Shown here in pieces: positions 38,519 through 47,027 of a stretch of 64,000 bases of DNA (positions within the stretch are counted from its first letter, which is position 1; each line of letters begins with the position of its first letter). The position numbers and the translations under genes are program-made. The notes below the pieces were generated by a model. It worked only from the letters and a program-made list of their open reading frames with translations. It made no database searches and was not told where the DNA came from. Source of the DNA: Staphylococcus condimenti (GTDB lineage Bacteria; Bacillota; Bacilli; Staphylococcales; Staphylococcaceae); assembly GCF_001618885.1 (NCBI RefSeq), contig NZ_CP015114.1:310001-374000 (forward strand). The letters run 5' to 3'.

Positions 38519-39283
38519 ATGAAAAATTTAATTGGGAAACACTTTGTAATAACAGGCGGTACAAGCGGGTTAGGTTATGCAATAACAAATGCTGTATTAA
38601 AAAGAGGCGCAAAGGTTACATTACTTGTTAGAAACATTGATAAATTCAATAAAATTTATTATCCATATAATGCACATTTATTAAACGTTCAATTATGTAA
38701 TTTAAATTCTCGTTCAGACATTAAAAAAATAACCTTTCAGAAAGATTCCATTGATGGACTGATACATAGTGCAGGTTTGGGTTATTTTAAGTCGATAGAT
38801 ACACATGAGGAAAAGGAAATGATAGAGACCTATGAGATCAATCTTATTAATTTCAATGTACTATTGAAACACCTAGCTTCATATTTTAGAAAACATCCTT
38901 ATATTGTTGGTATAAGCAGCTTAGCCGCTTTCTCAACACAAGTATATAGCGGTCATTATGCTGCAAGTAAAGCAGGATTAAATCAAGTTTTGAATACCTA
39001 CCGGCTAGAACATCCACATTACCATGTTATGTTAGTAAATGCAGGACCGATACGTACACCATTTCATGCAAAAGCCGATCCCACTTTAAAATATGCAGTC
39101 CAGGTAGATAACATCATGCTAGACCCAGACAAACTGGCTGAAGACATCATCGATAGTATGTTGAAGAATAAATTTGAAATCAACAGACCTAAATGGTTGT
39201 ATACACTTCTCAAATTTTATCAATTAGCGCCAAGAAAAATCGAAAAAACATTTCCGTCACTATTTAACAATAAAAAAGAATGA
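38519..39283 (+). CDS. Short-chain dehydrogenase/reductase
   Basis: Classical SDR fold of about 254 residues. The cofactor motif is TGGTSGLGYAI, the structural HSAGLG replaces NNAG, and the active-site set is Ser (GISSLAAF) and YAASK. The start is uncertain: ATG 38519 or TTG 38516, both after AGAGGGGG at 38499-38505. Substrate unknown; the C-terminus is rich in Lys and Arg. A short terminator overlaps the stop codon. Confidence 0.85.
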   Translation: MKNLIGKHFVITGGTSGLGYAITNAVLKRGAKVTLLVRNIDKFNKIYYPYNAHLLNVQLCNLNSRSDIKKITFQKDSIDGLIHSAGLGYFKSIDTHEEKEMIETYEINLINFNVLLKHLASYFRKHPYIVGISSLAAFSTQVYSGHYAASKAGLNQVLNTYRLEHPHYHVMLVNAGPIRTPFHAKADPTLKYAVQVDNIMLDPDKLAEDIIDSMLKNKFEINRPKWLYTLLKFYQLAPRKIEKTFPSLFNNKKE

Positions 39284-39300
39284 CGAAGCGTCATTCTTTT
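39274..39300. terminator. Terminator shared by the SDR and aldo/keto reductase genes
   Basis: AAAAGAATGACG and CGTCATTCTTTT (39274-39300) form a perfect 12-bp stem with a 3-base loop. The SDR stop codon TGA lies inside the 5' arm. Confidence 0.85.
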
Positions 39301-39307
39301 CCAGCAA

Positions 39308-40216
39308 TTAATTTAAATGATTTGTATAGTGAAGATCTTTGACACGTTTGCGTGCTGCTTGAATTCGATTGAAATCTAAATCGATATTTAAGTTTTTCAC
39401 ATTTTCTTCGAGCTGTTCTACACTACTTGCACCAGCTATTATAGAGCCCAATACATCTTGAGAACGTAGATAATTAAATGTTAATGCTGTTAGATTATGT
39501 TCAATCTCTTTTAAAGAGGCAATTGTACTGCCGAGCTCCTGGTAGCTGTAATCAAAAATACCATCTTCAAATTTATCATCTAAAACTTGGTTGCTTGAAG
39601 CTGTTAAAAGTCCTTTAAAAACAGGCCCGCGAGCTAAAACTTTTACACCTTTTTTATGAGCAGCTTGAATTAAATCTTCAGGACGATTATCAATTAGGTT
39701 AAATTGAGCCATCCAAGTATCAATATCACTATGTTCTAAATAGTAATTGATAACATTAGGTCTAATAGAAGAAATACCATACGCACGAATAAGTCCTTCT
39801 TGTTTTAATTCATCAAAAGCACTGATAGTTTCATCTAATGGATCATCTATAGTACCGCCGTGTAATTGATATAAATCCAACTCATCGACACCTAAATTTT
39901 TGAGAGATTGTTTGACGCTTTCTTTTATATGCTTTTTTGACGGGTCCCAAAATGTGGTTCCATCATCTTTAAGATGATTACCTACTTTGGTTCCAATTAC
40001 AATATCATGTGTATTTTGATACGGTTTTAAAATCTCTCCGACTAATTTTTCATTTATCCCTTTATCATACATATCAGCTGTATCAAAATAAGTAATCCCT
40101 AATTCAATAGCACGTTCTATAATAGCTTGTGCATGCTTTTTCTCGGTACCTAAACTCATGCAGCCTAATCCTAATTCAGATATCTCTAAACCATTCTTTA
40201 AAACATTCTTTTGCAT
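39308..40216 (-). CDS. Aldo/keto reductase family protein
   Basis: A 302-residue TIM-barrel NADPH oxidoreductase. The catalytic Asp and Tyr are seen in YFDTADMYDKG, the Lys in IVIGTKVGNH and the His in LYQLHGGTIDD. Close to the YghZ/Tas-like and staphylococcal general stress reductases. Native substrate not known. Convergent with the SDR gene; divergent from nudF with about 85 bases between. Confidence 0.88.
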   Translation of the reverse strand: MQKNVLKNGLEISELGLGCMSLGTEKKHAQAIIERAIELGITYFDTADMYDKGINEKLVGEILKPYQNTHDIVIGTKVGNHLKDDGTTFWDPSKKHIKESVKQSLKNLGVDELDLYQLHGGTIDDPLDETISAFDELKQEGLIRAYGISSIRPNVINYYLEHSDIDTWMAQFNLIDNRPEDLIQAAHKKGVKVLARGPVFKGLLTASSNQVLDDKFEDGIFDYSYQELGSTIASLKEIEHNLTALTFNYLRSQDVLGSIIAGASSVEQLEENVKNLNIDLDFNRIQAARKRVKDLHYTNHLN

Positions 40217-40301
40217 GTTGTTACTCCTTTCGATACACTTTAGTTGTCTAACAATCCTAGTTTAGCAATAAATCAAAATAGTTAAAAGGAACGTGATTAT
40301 T

Positions 40302-40844
40302 ATGGACTTAATAGAAAAAACACTTAGTAAACAGAATATTTATTCCGGGAAAATTATCGATGTTGATGTAGATGAAGTGTTATTACCGAACGGTGACACT
40401 TCTAAACGTGAAATTGTAAATCACACAGGAGCTGTAGCTGTGTGCGCATTAACGCCTGAAAACAAAGTAGTATTTGTAAAACAATTTCGTAAACCTGTTG
40501 AAAAAGTATTGCTCGAAATACCGGCGGGTAAATTAGAAGAGGGAGAAGATCCTAAAGAAGCAGCGTATCGCGAATTAGAAGAAGAAACAGGTTATATCGC
40601 AAAAGATTTAGAACTAATCGCTGACGTATATACTTCACCAGGTTTTGCAAATGAGAAAATATCAATTTATTTTACTGATAAATTAGAGAAAGGAACTATC
40701 CATTTAGACCCTGATGAATTCGTTGAACAAGTTGAGTTAAGTATAGATGAAATCAACGATTTAGTAGCAAATCTGAAAATTACAGATGCTAAAACTTTAA
40801 TTGCACTTCAACATCTATTATCAATTTATAATCATTATAAATAA
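40302..40844 (+). CDS. nudF: ADP-ribose pyrophosphatase (Nudix)
   Basis: Hydrolyses ADP-ribose to AMP and ribose-5-phosphate. About 180 residues with a complete Nudix box: GKLEEGEDPKEAAYREL then EEETGY, preceded by QFRKPVEKVLLEIPAG, which is typical of the ADP-ribose group. ATG 40302 fits AAAAGGA at 11-base spacing; GTG 40293 lies too close. Located upstream of fur, as in S. aureus and Bacillus. Confidence 0.92.
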   Translation: MDLIEKTLSKQNIYSGKIIDVDVDEVLLPNGDTSKREIVNHTGAVAVCALTPENKVVFVKQFRKPVEKVLLEIPAGKLEEGEDPKEAAYRELEEETGYIAKDLELIADVYTSPGFANEKISIYFTDKLEKGTIHLDPDEFVEQVELSIDEINDLVANLKITDAKTLIALQHLLSIYNHYK

Positions 40845-40909
40845 GTAGTGAGAATGAGTTGCTTTTTTAACAAAATACTGGTAATTTAATAGTTGAGTCA
40901 TTAAACAAA

Positions 40910-40924
40910 TTAAAATGATTATAA
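40910..40924 (+). promoter_or_regulatory. Per-box-like operator upstream of fur
   Basis: TTAAAATGATTATAA at 40910-40924 fits the PerR pattern TTAnAATnATTnTAA at every fixed position. An overlapping Fur-like 15-mer follows at 40916-40930 with two mismatches. It is 26 bases before the fur start. In S. aureus fur is reported to be in the PerR regulon, so direct control is plausible. Confidence 0.7.
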
Positions 40925-40949
40925 TTATTAGTAGAGGAGTGAGGCTTCC

Positions 40950-41402
40950 GTGGAAGAACGATTAAAACGCGTGAAGCAACAATTACAACAATCATCGTAT
41001 AAATTAACTCCACAGCGTGAAGCAACTTTAAGAGTTTTGATTGAAAATGAATCTGATCATCTTAGTGCTGAAGATGTGTATTTAAAAGTAAAAGACAAAG
41101 CACCAGAAATCGGACTGGCAACTGTTTATCGAACATTGGAGTTGCTTGCTGAGTTAAAAATCGTGGATAAAATCAACTTTGGAGATGGCGTATCACGATT
41201 TGATTTGAAAAAAGAAGGCGAAAAACATTTCCATCATCACTTAGTTTGTATGGAATGCGGAAAAGTTGAAGAAATTGCTGAAGATTTATTGCCGAAAGTT
41301 GAAGAACGCGTTGAAAATGAGTTTAACTTTAAAATTTTAGATCATCGTCTTACTTTTCATGGTATTTGCAGCGAATGCCAGCAAAAGAAGAAAGAAGTTT
41401 GA
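40950..41402 (+). CDS. fur: Ferric uptake regulator Fur
   Basis: Iron-sensing dimeric repressor. The 150-residue protein has the winged-helix segment EIGLATVYRTLELLAELKIV, the His-rich metal region KHFHHHLVCMECGKVEEI with a CxxC pair and a second CSEC pair near the end (structural zinc). GTG start at 40950 after GAGGAGTGAGG. Fur rather than PerR or Zur is inferred from its place next to nudF and xerD, as in S. aureus. Confidence 0.92.
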   Translation: MEERLKRVKQQLQQSSYKLTPQREATLRVLIENESDHLSAEDVYLKVKDKAPEIGLATVYRTLELLAELKIVDKINFGDGVSRFDLKKEGEKHFHHHLVCMECGKVEEIAEDLLPKVEERVENEFNFKILDHRLTFHGICSECQQKKKEV

Positions 41403-41424
41403 CATAGTAAGAGGGTGAAATGTG

Positions 41425-42324
41425 ATGGAAACAAGTTATGATGTTGTTATCGAAGAATATTTAAAATTTATTCAAATTGAAAAAGGATTAAGCGCTAATA
41501 CGATTGGTGCTTACAGACGGGACTTGAATAAATACAAAGAATATTTAGTGTTAAAAAAGATTAATAATATAGATTTTATTGATCGTGAGATTATTCAACA
41601 ATGTTTAGGATATTTACATGACGATGGCCATTCAGCTAAATCAATAGCGCGTTTTATTTCTACAGTCAGAAGTTTCCATCAATTTGCATTAAGAGAGCGT
41701 TATGCAGCTAAAGATCCGACTGTATTGATTGAAACACCTAAGTATGAACGTCGGTTGCCTGATGTTCTAGATGTAGAGGATGTTCTTGCTTTGCTTGAAA
41801 CACCTGATTTATCTAAAAATAATGGTTATAGAGACCGAACAATACTGGAATTATTATATGCGACTGGTATGCGGGTGACTGAATTGATACATGTTCGTGT
41901 TGAAGATGTGAATTTAATAATGGGATTTGTGCGTGTTTTCGGTAAGGGGAGTAAGGAAAGAATCATACCTTTAGGCGAAACTGTAATCGATTATTTAAAA
42001 AAATATATTGAAACAGTGCGTCCGCAACTGTTAAAACAAACTGTAACAGATGTATTATTTTTAAATCTTCATGGTAAACCTTTATCAAGACAAGGTATTT
42101 GGAAGCTTATAAAACAATATGGTGTTAAAGCAAATATTAATAAGAAATTAACACCTCACTCACTTCGCCACTCATTTGCGACGCATTTGCTTGAAAATGG
42201 TGCTGATTTGAGAGCTGTACAAGAAATGTTGGGCCATTCGGATATTTCTACAACTCAACTTTACACACATGTTTCAAAATCACAAATCAGAAAAATGTAT
42301 AATGAATTCCATCCAAGAGCCTGA
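41425..42324 (+). CDS. xerD: Site-specific tyrosine recombinase XerD
   Basis: With XerC resolves chromosome dimers at dif. About 299 residues. The catalytic residues are in ATGMRVTELIHV (Arg), the helical HSLRHSFATHLLENG (His, Arg) and GHSDISTTQLYTHV (His, Tyr nucleophile). ATG 41425 is preferred to GTG 41422 from similarity to other XerD starts. The last codons lie before a shared terminator with the DUF309 gene. Confidence 0.96.
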   Translation: METSYDVVIEEYLKFIQIEKGLSANTIGAYRRDLNKYKEYLVLKKINNIDFIDREIIQQCLGYLHDDGHSAKSIARFISTVRSFHQFALRERYAAKDPTVLIETPKYERRLPDVLDVEDVLALLETPDLSKNNGYRDRTILELLYATGMRVTELIHVRVEDVNLIMGFVRVFGKGSKERIIPLGETVIDYLKKYIETVRPQLLKQTVTDVLFLNLHGKPLSRQGIWKLIKQYGVKANINKKLTPHSLRHSFATHLLENGADLRAVQEMLGHSDISTTQLYTHVSKSQIRKMYNEFHPRA

Positions 42325-42330
42325 CTGTTT

Positions 42331-42373
42331 AAAATAATGCACATCCATTCGAAAATTGGGTGTGCATTATTTT
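42331..42373. terminator. Bidirectional terminator between xerD and the DUF309 gene
   Basis: AAAATAATGCACATCC and GGGTGTGCATTATTTT pair across a short loop (42331-42373). The stop codon of the minus-strand DUF309 gene (42367-42369) lies in the 3' arm. Confidence 0.88.
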
Positions 42374-42870
42374 AATTTTCGTCTTTTTAATGCCTCATTG
42401 CGAGCAAGTTCAACTGCATGACGATCTCTTAATAAATGATGGTCGTAAATATAAGGAGAGTCATTTATTTTCGTCATCAATTGATAATCAGGATATTTGG
42501 ATTTCAATCTGTTTTTTGTAGATTTTAATAGAGGTAATTCTACAACTTGGAACGTGTTATTTTGAGCTGCTTGTTTTTCTAATTGAGCTAGTAACTCTAT
42601 ATACTTATGTTTCTTTAAACCTAATTGCTCTAAATTGCTCAAATTATGATTTGCCACACGAGAAGCACGTTTAAATAATGTAGCAGCCCCTTTGCAATTG
42701 CCTCTTCTAAAGTGATAACAGCCTGTAGCGCATAAAATTAAGCTGACTACTGCATCCTCTTTTGTAAAGTCGGGTTGTTCCTTCCATGCTTCTTCTAAAA
42801 TGTCATGACATAAAAAATAGTGTTGTTGCGCATGAAATTGATAATAAAATGACAAAAGTGCTTCATTCAA
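42367..42870 (-). CDS. DUF309 family protein
   Basis: About 167 residues, all-helical, with the DUF309 signature HAQQHYFLCHDILEEAWK near the N-terminus and a second helical pair (CATGCYHFRRGNCKGAATLF). TTG 42870 is preferred because AGGAGG lies 8 bases ahead; GTG 42879 would overlap that site. Function not known. In S. aureus it neighbours scpA directly; here the tnpB remnant intervenes. Confidence 0.88.
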   Translation of the reverse strand: MNEALLSFYYQFHAQQHYFLCHDILEEAWKEQPDFTKEDAVVSLILCATGCYHFRRGNCKGAATLFKRASRVANHNLSNLEQLGLKKHKYIELLAQLEKQAAQNNTFQVVELPLLKSTKNRLKSKYPDYQLMTKINDSPYIYDHHLLRDRHAVELARNEALKRRKLK

Positions 42871-42915
42871 TTTATTCACCTCCTGCTTCTCATTTATTTA
42901 TTTTCAGCATTCATG

Positions 42916-42963
42916 TATAATATTTTACTGAATGATATACGCAATATGCAATTAAAGAAGGAG
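42916..42963 (+). promoter_or_regulatory. Likely original scpA promoter and ribosome-binding site, now detached
   Basis: A TATAAT -10 box lies at 42916-42921 and AAGGAG at 42958-42963, but no start codon follows within 15 bases. The scpA ATG is about 1,035 bases further on, beyond the tnpB remnant, and has no comparable Shine-Dalgarno. This fits an insertion between the scpA ribosome-binding site and its start codon. Inference from local sequence; an empty site from a related strain would settle it. Confidence 0.55.
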
Positions 42964-43041
42964 TAAGACTGTTACTAATAATACAATCAAACGATTATAA
43001 GCATATCCAAATATATTTATAATTGAATTGAGGTGACAATG

Positions 43042-43161
43042 ATGTATAAGACTAAAGACATAATTGGAAAAATAAGCAATGCTGTTTCCAATCCGTCTAA
43101 TCGTAAATATACAGCATACAATCGGGCTGCGAACCCATCGCAATGGGATGTACTAAAATAA
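43042..43161 (+). CDS. Unknown small ORF at the left side of the tnpB remnant
   Basis: A 39-codon frame from ATG 43042 with GAGGTGA about 5 bases upstream (another ATG at 43039 is too close). The product starts MYKTKDIIGKISNAVSNPSN and ends NPSQWDVLK; basic, hydrophilic, without a signal or helix span. I do not recognise it. It overlaps the first codons of the tnpB fragment in another frame. It may be a real small gene, a fused fragment, or chance. Confidence 0.4.
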   Translation: MYKTKDIIGKISNAVSNPSNRKYTAYNRAANPSQWDVLK

Positions 43162-43802
43162 AAGAAAAAGGTTACATTCTAACAAATAATATAAAATCCG
43201 CAACCATTGTTAAAGAATATGACAGATATTATGTCTCGGTATTAGTTGATCAACGCCTTTCTCCTGTTTTTAAATCAAAACAGACAGAGGACATCGGTAT
43301 TGATTTGGGACTGAAAGAAGCTGTATTCACACCCTCCGGTGTGAAAATCAGAAGCTTCAAAACGAATCAAACGATTGTTAAACTTGATAAATCTTTGAAA
43401 AGACAACGACGAAAATTATCCAGGAAGAAAAAAGGTTCTCATAATTGGAATAAGCAGTTGTTGAAAGTACAAAGATTATACCGACGTATTAAAAACATTA
43501 AAAGAAAAATCAAACGCAAAGGCATGATGAGAAACAAAAGATGGGCCAATAGTTTTCAACAGATCGGACTCGGTTACATTGTTGAATGATTAAAAATCAA
43601 ATGCCATGATTATGGTATTGAATTACGCTATGTCGACAGATTCTATCCCTCCAGTCAAATATGTTCGGATTGCGGCCACATACAACCCATGTCTTTGAAT
43701 CAAAGAACGTACCATTATCATCATTTTGGAATGATTTAAGACAGAGATAACAATGCCAGTATTAATTTGAAACAAGCAACAGATTACATCGTGATAGTGT
43801 AA
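43143..43802 (+). pseudogene. tnpB: TnpB-like RNA-guided nuclease, decayed
   Basis: In one frame the sequence reads as the C-terminal two thirds of TnpB: NIKSATIVKEYDRYYVSVLV, then RuvC-I IGIDLGLKEAV, the basic region KSLKRQRRKLSRKKKGSHNW, then DRFYPSSQICSDCGH and DRDNNASINL (RuvC-III Asp). Damage: the N-terminal portion is missing; about 20-25 residues holding the RuvC-II Glu are deleted before GMMRNKRW; TGA replaces a codon at 43587; TAA interrupts at 43737; and the second zinc pair has become Tyr and Phe. It cannot make an active protein. Confidence 0.85.
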
Positions 43803-43839
43803 TAAAAATAAAGAAAGGAAAACTGCTGAAAGGTTATCA

Positions 43840-43970
43840 CACAATTTAAATGTCTCTATAAAGTTTCAAACTACGGTGGGCTACATCGGAAGTAACGCTC
43901 TGGGAGAGGTTTATAGACTTGATTTCAAATGGAATCAACCTCGTTGAAAAGAGAAATTCTCTAATGACAT
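43840..43970 (+). ncRNA. Right-end omegaRNA-like structured region
   Basis: Downstream of the tnpB stop comes the phrase AAGTAACGCTCTGGGAGAGG, like the 3' ends of many tnpB elements that form the guide scaffold. Stems seen: GAGGTT/AACCTC (43906-43911 and 43937-43942) enclosing TGATTTC/GGAATCA (43920-43926 and 43931-43937, sharing one base), and AGAGA-AAT-TCTCT (43950-43962). The region is much better preserved than the coding part. A guide would be copied from sequence just downstream, the scpA start. RNA expression is not shown. Confidence 0.5.
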
Positions 43971-43998
43971 TTGAATATGTTTTTAGTAGCAGAAAGAA

Positions 43999-44736
43999 AT
44001 GTACGAAGTTAAACTAGATGCTTTCAATGGTCCCTTAGATTTATTACTCCATTTAATACATAAGTATGAAATCGATATTTATGATATCCCAATGAAAGCT
44101 TTAACAGAGCAATATATGAACTATATTCATGCAATGAAAAAACTAGAAATTAATATAGCGAGTGAATATCTAGTAGTGGCTTCTGAATTATTGATGATTA
44201 AAAGTAAAATGCTTTTACCACAACATGATACTGAAATAGATGATGAGATTGAAGATCCAAGGGAAGACTTAGTAGGTCGTTTAATTGAGTATCAAAATTA
44301 CAAAGAATATACTGAATTTCTAAATGAACTCAAAGAGCAGCGCGAGCAATTTTACAGCAAGCATCCGACCGATCTAAGTCATTTAGAATCTATAGAAACT
44401 TGGGATGATACTCAAACAATTGATTTAACCGAATTAATTATGGCTTATCAAAGAATCAAAACAAGAACATCTTTCAACACGCCTAAAAGTGTTACGATTC
44501 AAAAAGAAACTTTTACGATTGAACAAGCATCTAAACAAGTCACTGAAAAACTTGCAGTTTCTAGCTCCATTAACTTTTTTAGTTTGTTTACTTTCAATGA
44601 GAATACAGAAGAAGTCGTTACACATTTCTTGGCTATACTAGAAATGTCGAAAACGGGAATTATACAAATTAACCAAGTTAAAGATTTTGCAGATATTAAC
44701 ATTACTAGAGGTGTAAACTATGGTATTGGAGCTTAA
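43999..44736 (+). CDS. scpA: Segregation and condensation protein ScpA
   Basis: Kleisin subunit of the SMC condensin complex. The 245-residue protein starts [19 protein letters not shown] and has the family features [20 protein letters not shown] and a C-terminal winged helix ([11 protein letters not shown]). Full length. No good Shine-Dalgarno stands before the ATG (AGCAGAAAGAA), which is unusual for an essential or near-essential gene and follows from the upstream element. It overlaps scpB by 17 bases. Confidence 0.95.
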   Translation: MYEVKLDAFNGPLDLLLHLIHKYEIDIYDIPMKALTEQYMNYIHAMKKLEINIASEYLVVASELLMIKSKMLLPQHDTEIDDEIEDPREDLVGRLIEYQNYKEYTEFLNELKEQREQFYSKHPTDLSHLESIETWDDTQTIDLTELIMAYQRIKTRTSFNTPKSVTIQKETFTIEQASKQVTEKLAVSSSINFFSLFTFNENTEEVVTHFLAILEMSKTGIIQINQVKDFADINITRGVNYGIGA

Positions 44737-45268
44737 AGGAATACTTGAAGGATTATTATACACAGCAGGTGACGAGGGGTTGGAAATTGAACAACTCACG
44801 GAAATCTTAGAGATTTCTGAAGAAGCTTTAAGTGAACTTGTTGCAAATTATAATTCTCCAGGTTTAATTATTCAACAATATGGTTCTACATTAGTTTTAA
44901 CTACAAAATCAGAAGTTGCATCTTATGTAGAAAAATTGGTGAAGAATCAATCAAATATGAAACTTTCACAAGCTGCAATGGAAGTATTATCAATTATCGC
45001 TTATAATCAACCAGTAACTAGAAGTGATATTGAAATTATACGTGGCATAAATTCAGATGGTGCAGCTAAAACATTGATTGCGAGAGGATTAGTTGAAGCT
45101 AAAGTTGAAGATAATTCTCGCAGTCAGCAACTTTATACAACCCCTTTATTCTTAAATGTTTTTGGTATGACAAATTTGGATGAACTTCCAACAACAGAAG
45201 AAGAGGAAGAAGAAATCGAATCATTTTTCAATAATCTGATTAACCAAAAAGGAGATAATAATGAGTAA
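44720..45268 (+). CDS. scpB: Segregation and condensation protein ScpB
   Basis: Dimeric double winged-helix protein that binds the ScpA kleisin. The 182 residues contain [18 protein letters not shown] and a C-terminal acidic tail ([13 protein letters not shown]). The start lies in the end of scpA and its stop overlaps rluB by 8 bases, so scpA, scpB and rluB form one coupled unit. Confidence 0.95.
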   Translation: MVLELKGILEGLLYTAGDEGLEIEQLTEILEISEEALSELVANYNSPGLIIQQYGSTLVLTTKSEVASYVEKLVKNQSNMKLSQAAMEVLSIIAYNQPVTRSDIEIIRGINSDGAAKTLIARGLVEAKVEDNSRSQQLYTTPLFLNVFGMTNLDELPTTEEEEEEIESFFNNLINQKGDNNE

Positions 45269-45998
45269 AGAATTAGAAAGATTACAAAAAAGAATTGCAA
45301 ATAGCGGTTATACTTCAAGAAGAAAAGCAGAAACTTTAATTGTTGAAGGCAAAGTTAAAGTTAACGGTGAAACTGTTACAGAATTAGGTACGAAAGTTAA
45401 AGCATCAGACAATGTAGAAGTTGAAGGCGTTAAACTTGAACAAGAAGACAAATTATACATTTTGTTTTATAAACCAGCGCAAGTCATCACGAGTGTTTCT
45501 GATGATAGAGGTCGAACAGTTGTAACTGATTACTTTGATGACTTAGAAACTCGTATTTATCCAGTTGGAAGATTAGATTACGATACGTCAGGGCTTTTAT
45601 TATTAACAAATGATGGAGAATTTACTAATTTAATGACGCATCCTAGATATAAAATCAAGAAAAAATATGTTGCTAAATTAAAAGGGTATTTGATGAGAGA
45701 TGAAGTAAAAGCTCTAGAAAAAGGCGTTCAATTAGAAGATGGGAAAACCGGTCCAGCTGAAGTTAAAATTAAAAACCAAAATAAAGAAAAAAACACAACT
45801 GTTGTAGAGATTACAATCTCAGAAGGAAGAAATCGACAAGTAAGACGTATGTTCGAACATTTTGGTCACGAGGTATCAAAATTATCTCGGATTGAACTTG
45901 CAGATTTCCTTACACTTAAAGGACTAAATGCGGGAGAAGGTCGTGTGCTGACACCGCATGAAGTGAAAAAGCTTAGAAACTTAGCGGAAAACGGCTAA
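45261..45998 (+). CDS. rluB: 23S rRNA pseudouridine synthase RluB
   Basis: Modifies U2605-type position of 23S rRNA. About 245 residues: an N-terminal S4 RNA-binding domain ([20 protein letters not shown]) and the synthase domain with the catalytic Asp in [17 protein letters not shown], plus [22 protein letters not shown] precedes the ATG in the scpB tail. Full length. Confidence 0.94.
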   Translation: MSKELERLQKRIANSGYTSRRKAETLIVEGKVKVNGETVTELGTKVKASDNVEVEGVKLEQEDKLYILFYKPAQVITSVSDDRGRTVVTDYFDDLETRIYPVGRLDYDTSGLLLLTNDGEFTNLMTHPRYKIKKKYVAKLKGYLMRDEVKALEKGVQLEDGKTGPAEVKIKNQNKEKNTTVVEITISEGRNRQVRRMFEHFGHEVSKLSRIELADFLTLKGLNAGEGRVLTPHEVKKLRNLAENG

Positions 45999-46307
45999 TA
46001 GATTCATAAAAACAATGTGCTTATTGGGGCATTTAAATATATTATGAAAATAAAGCAGCCGATAAGTTTCAATTATCTTGTTGATATATGCTTATGATAT
46101 AATATATATTGAAGTGAAAAGTCATTTGTTATAAAGTAGCTAAATAAAATTGGCGCCTAAACAATGATACAGTCAAATCTTAATTATCCAATAAAAATAA
46201 AAGATATGAACAAATAAATTCATACTAGATACCCAAATTATGTATCTACTTTATTTGTTGAGTCATATCAATACTTTTGGATACTCACATGGGAGGTAAC
46301 AATAATT
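45999..46307 (+). promoter_or_regulatory. Intergenic leader of srrAB
   Basis: About 310 bases without a gene. An extended -10 element TGATATAAT lies at 46095-46103. Downstream, ACAAATAAA (46211-46219) pairs with TTTATTTGT (46251-46259), enclosing TAGATAC/GTATCTA (46227-46233, 46243-46249). No T-run follows, so it is not a terminator. The leader, about 200 bases, ends with GGGAGG before srrA. I see no small ORF of note in it. Confidence 0.55.
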
Positions 46308-47027
46308 ATGACAAAAATACTTGTCGTTGATGATGAAGAAAGAATTCGAAGACTGCTTAAATTATATTTAGAAAGAGAATCTTTTGATATCGAAGAAGCT
46401 CAAGACGGCAAAGAAGCATTAGATAAGGCATTAAATACTGATTATGCTTGTATCTTACTAGATTTAATGCTTCCTGAACTAGATGGTATTGAAGTTGCAA
46501 ACCGTTTGAGAGAATACAAAGACACACCAATTATAATGCTAACAGCAAAAGGCGAAGAAACGAATCGCGTAGAAGGATTCGAATCAGGTGCAGATGATTA
46601 TATTGTCAAACCTTTCTCACCACGTGAGGTAGTCTTGCGAGTTAAAGCATTACTTAGACGCACTTTAACAGCAACTTCAGAACAAAATGAACCTCACGCA
46701 AGAGACTTGATTGAATTTAAACACCTTGTCATTGATAATGATGCACATCGTGTACTTGCAGATGGCACTCAGGTCAATTTAACACCTAAAGAATATGAAC
46801 TTTTAATATTCTTAGCCAAAACACCTAACAAAGTTTTTGATCGTGAACAATTATTAAAAGATGTTTGGCATTATGAATTCTACGGTGACTTGCGTACTGT
46901 AGATACTCATGTTAAACGTCTAAGAGAAAAGCTGAACCGCGTATCTTCTGATGCAGCACATATGATACAAACCGTGTGGGGTGTAGGCTATAAATTTGAG
47001 GTCAACAATAATGATGCAACGACTTAA
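46308..47027 (+). CDS. srrA: Respiratory response regulator SrrA (ResD-like)
   Basis: OmpR-family regulator responding to oxygen and respiratory state. The 239-residue protein has receiver residues DDEE, the phosphoacceptor Asp52 in LLDLMLPELDG, TAKGEE and VKPF, then a winged-helix effector domain ending WGVGYKF. Its gene overlaps srrB by 17 bases. In S. aureus SrrAB senses menaquinone state and nitric oxide and controls anaerobic genes. Confidence 0.96.
   Translation: MTKILVVDDEERIRRLLKLYLERESFDIEEAQDGKEALDKALNTDYACILLDLMLPELDGIEVANRLREYKDTPIIMLTAKGEETNRVEGFESGADDYIVKPFSPREVVLRVKALLRRTLTATSEQNEPHARDLIEFKHLVIDNDAHRVLADGTQVNLTPKEYELLIFLAKTPNKVFDREQLLKDVWHYEFYGDLRTVDTHVKRLREKLNRVSSDAAHMIQTVWGVGYKFEVNNNDATT

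Larger units (their letters stand above)
42966..43985 (+). mobile_element. Degenerate IS200/IS605-type (tnpB) element
   Basis: About 1 kb between the DUF309 gene and scpA, which are adjacent in S. aureus. It holds a decayed tnpB (43143-43802) and a structured right end. No tnpA (Y1 transposase) is present. There are no terminal inverted repeats or target duplication, as expected for this group, so both boundaries are approximate. The large deletion at the 5' side of tnpB shows that it can no longer move by itself. Confidence 0.65.

Noticed and set aside
42952..43143. Minus-strand 63-codon ORF ahead of the tnpB remnant
   Set aside because: Antisense to the leader and small ORF, no clear site, no recognisable domain.
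43623..43844. Minus-strand 73-codon ORF across the tnpB end
   Set aside because: Lies antisense to the decayed tnpB zinc-finger region; composition like chance.
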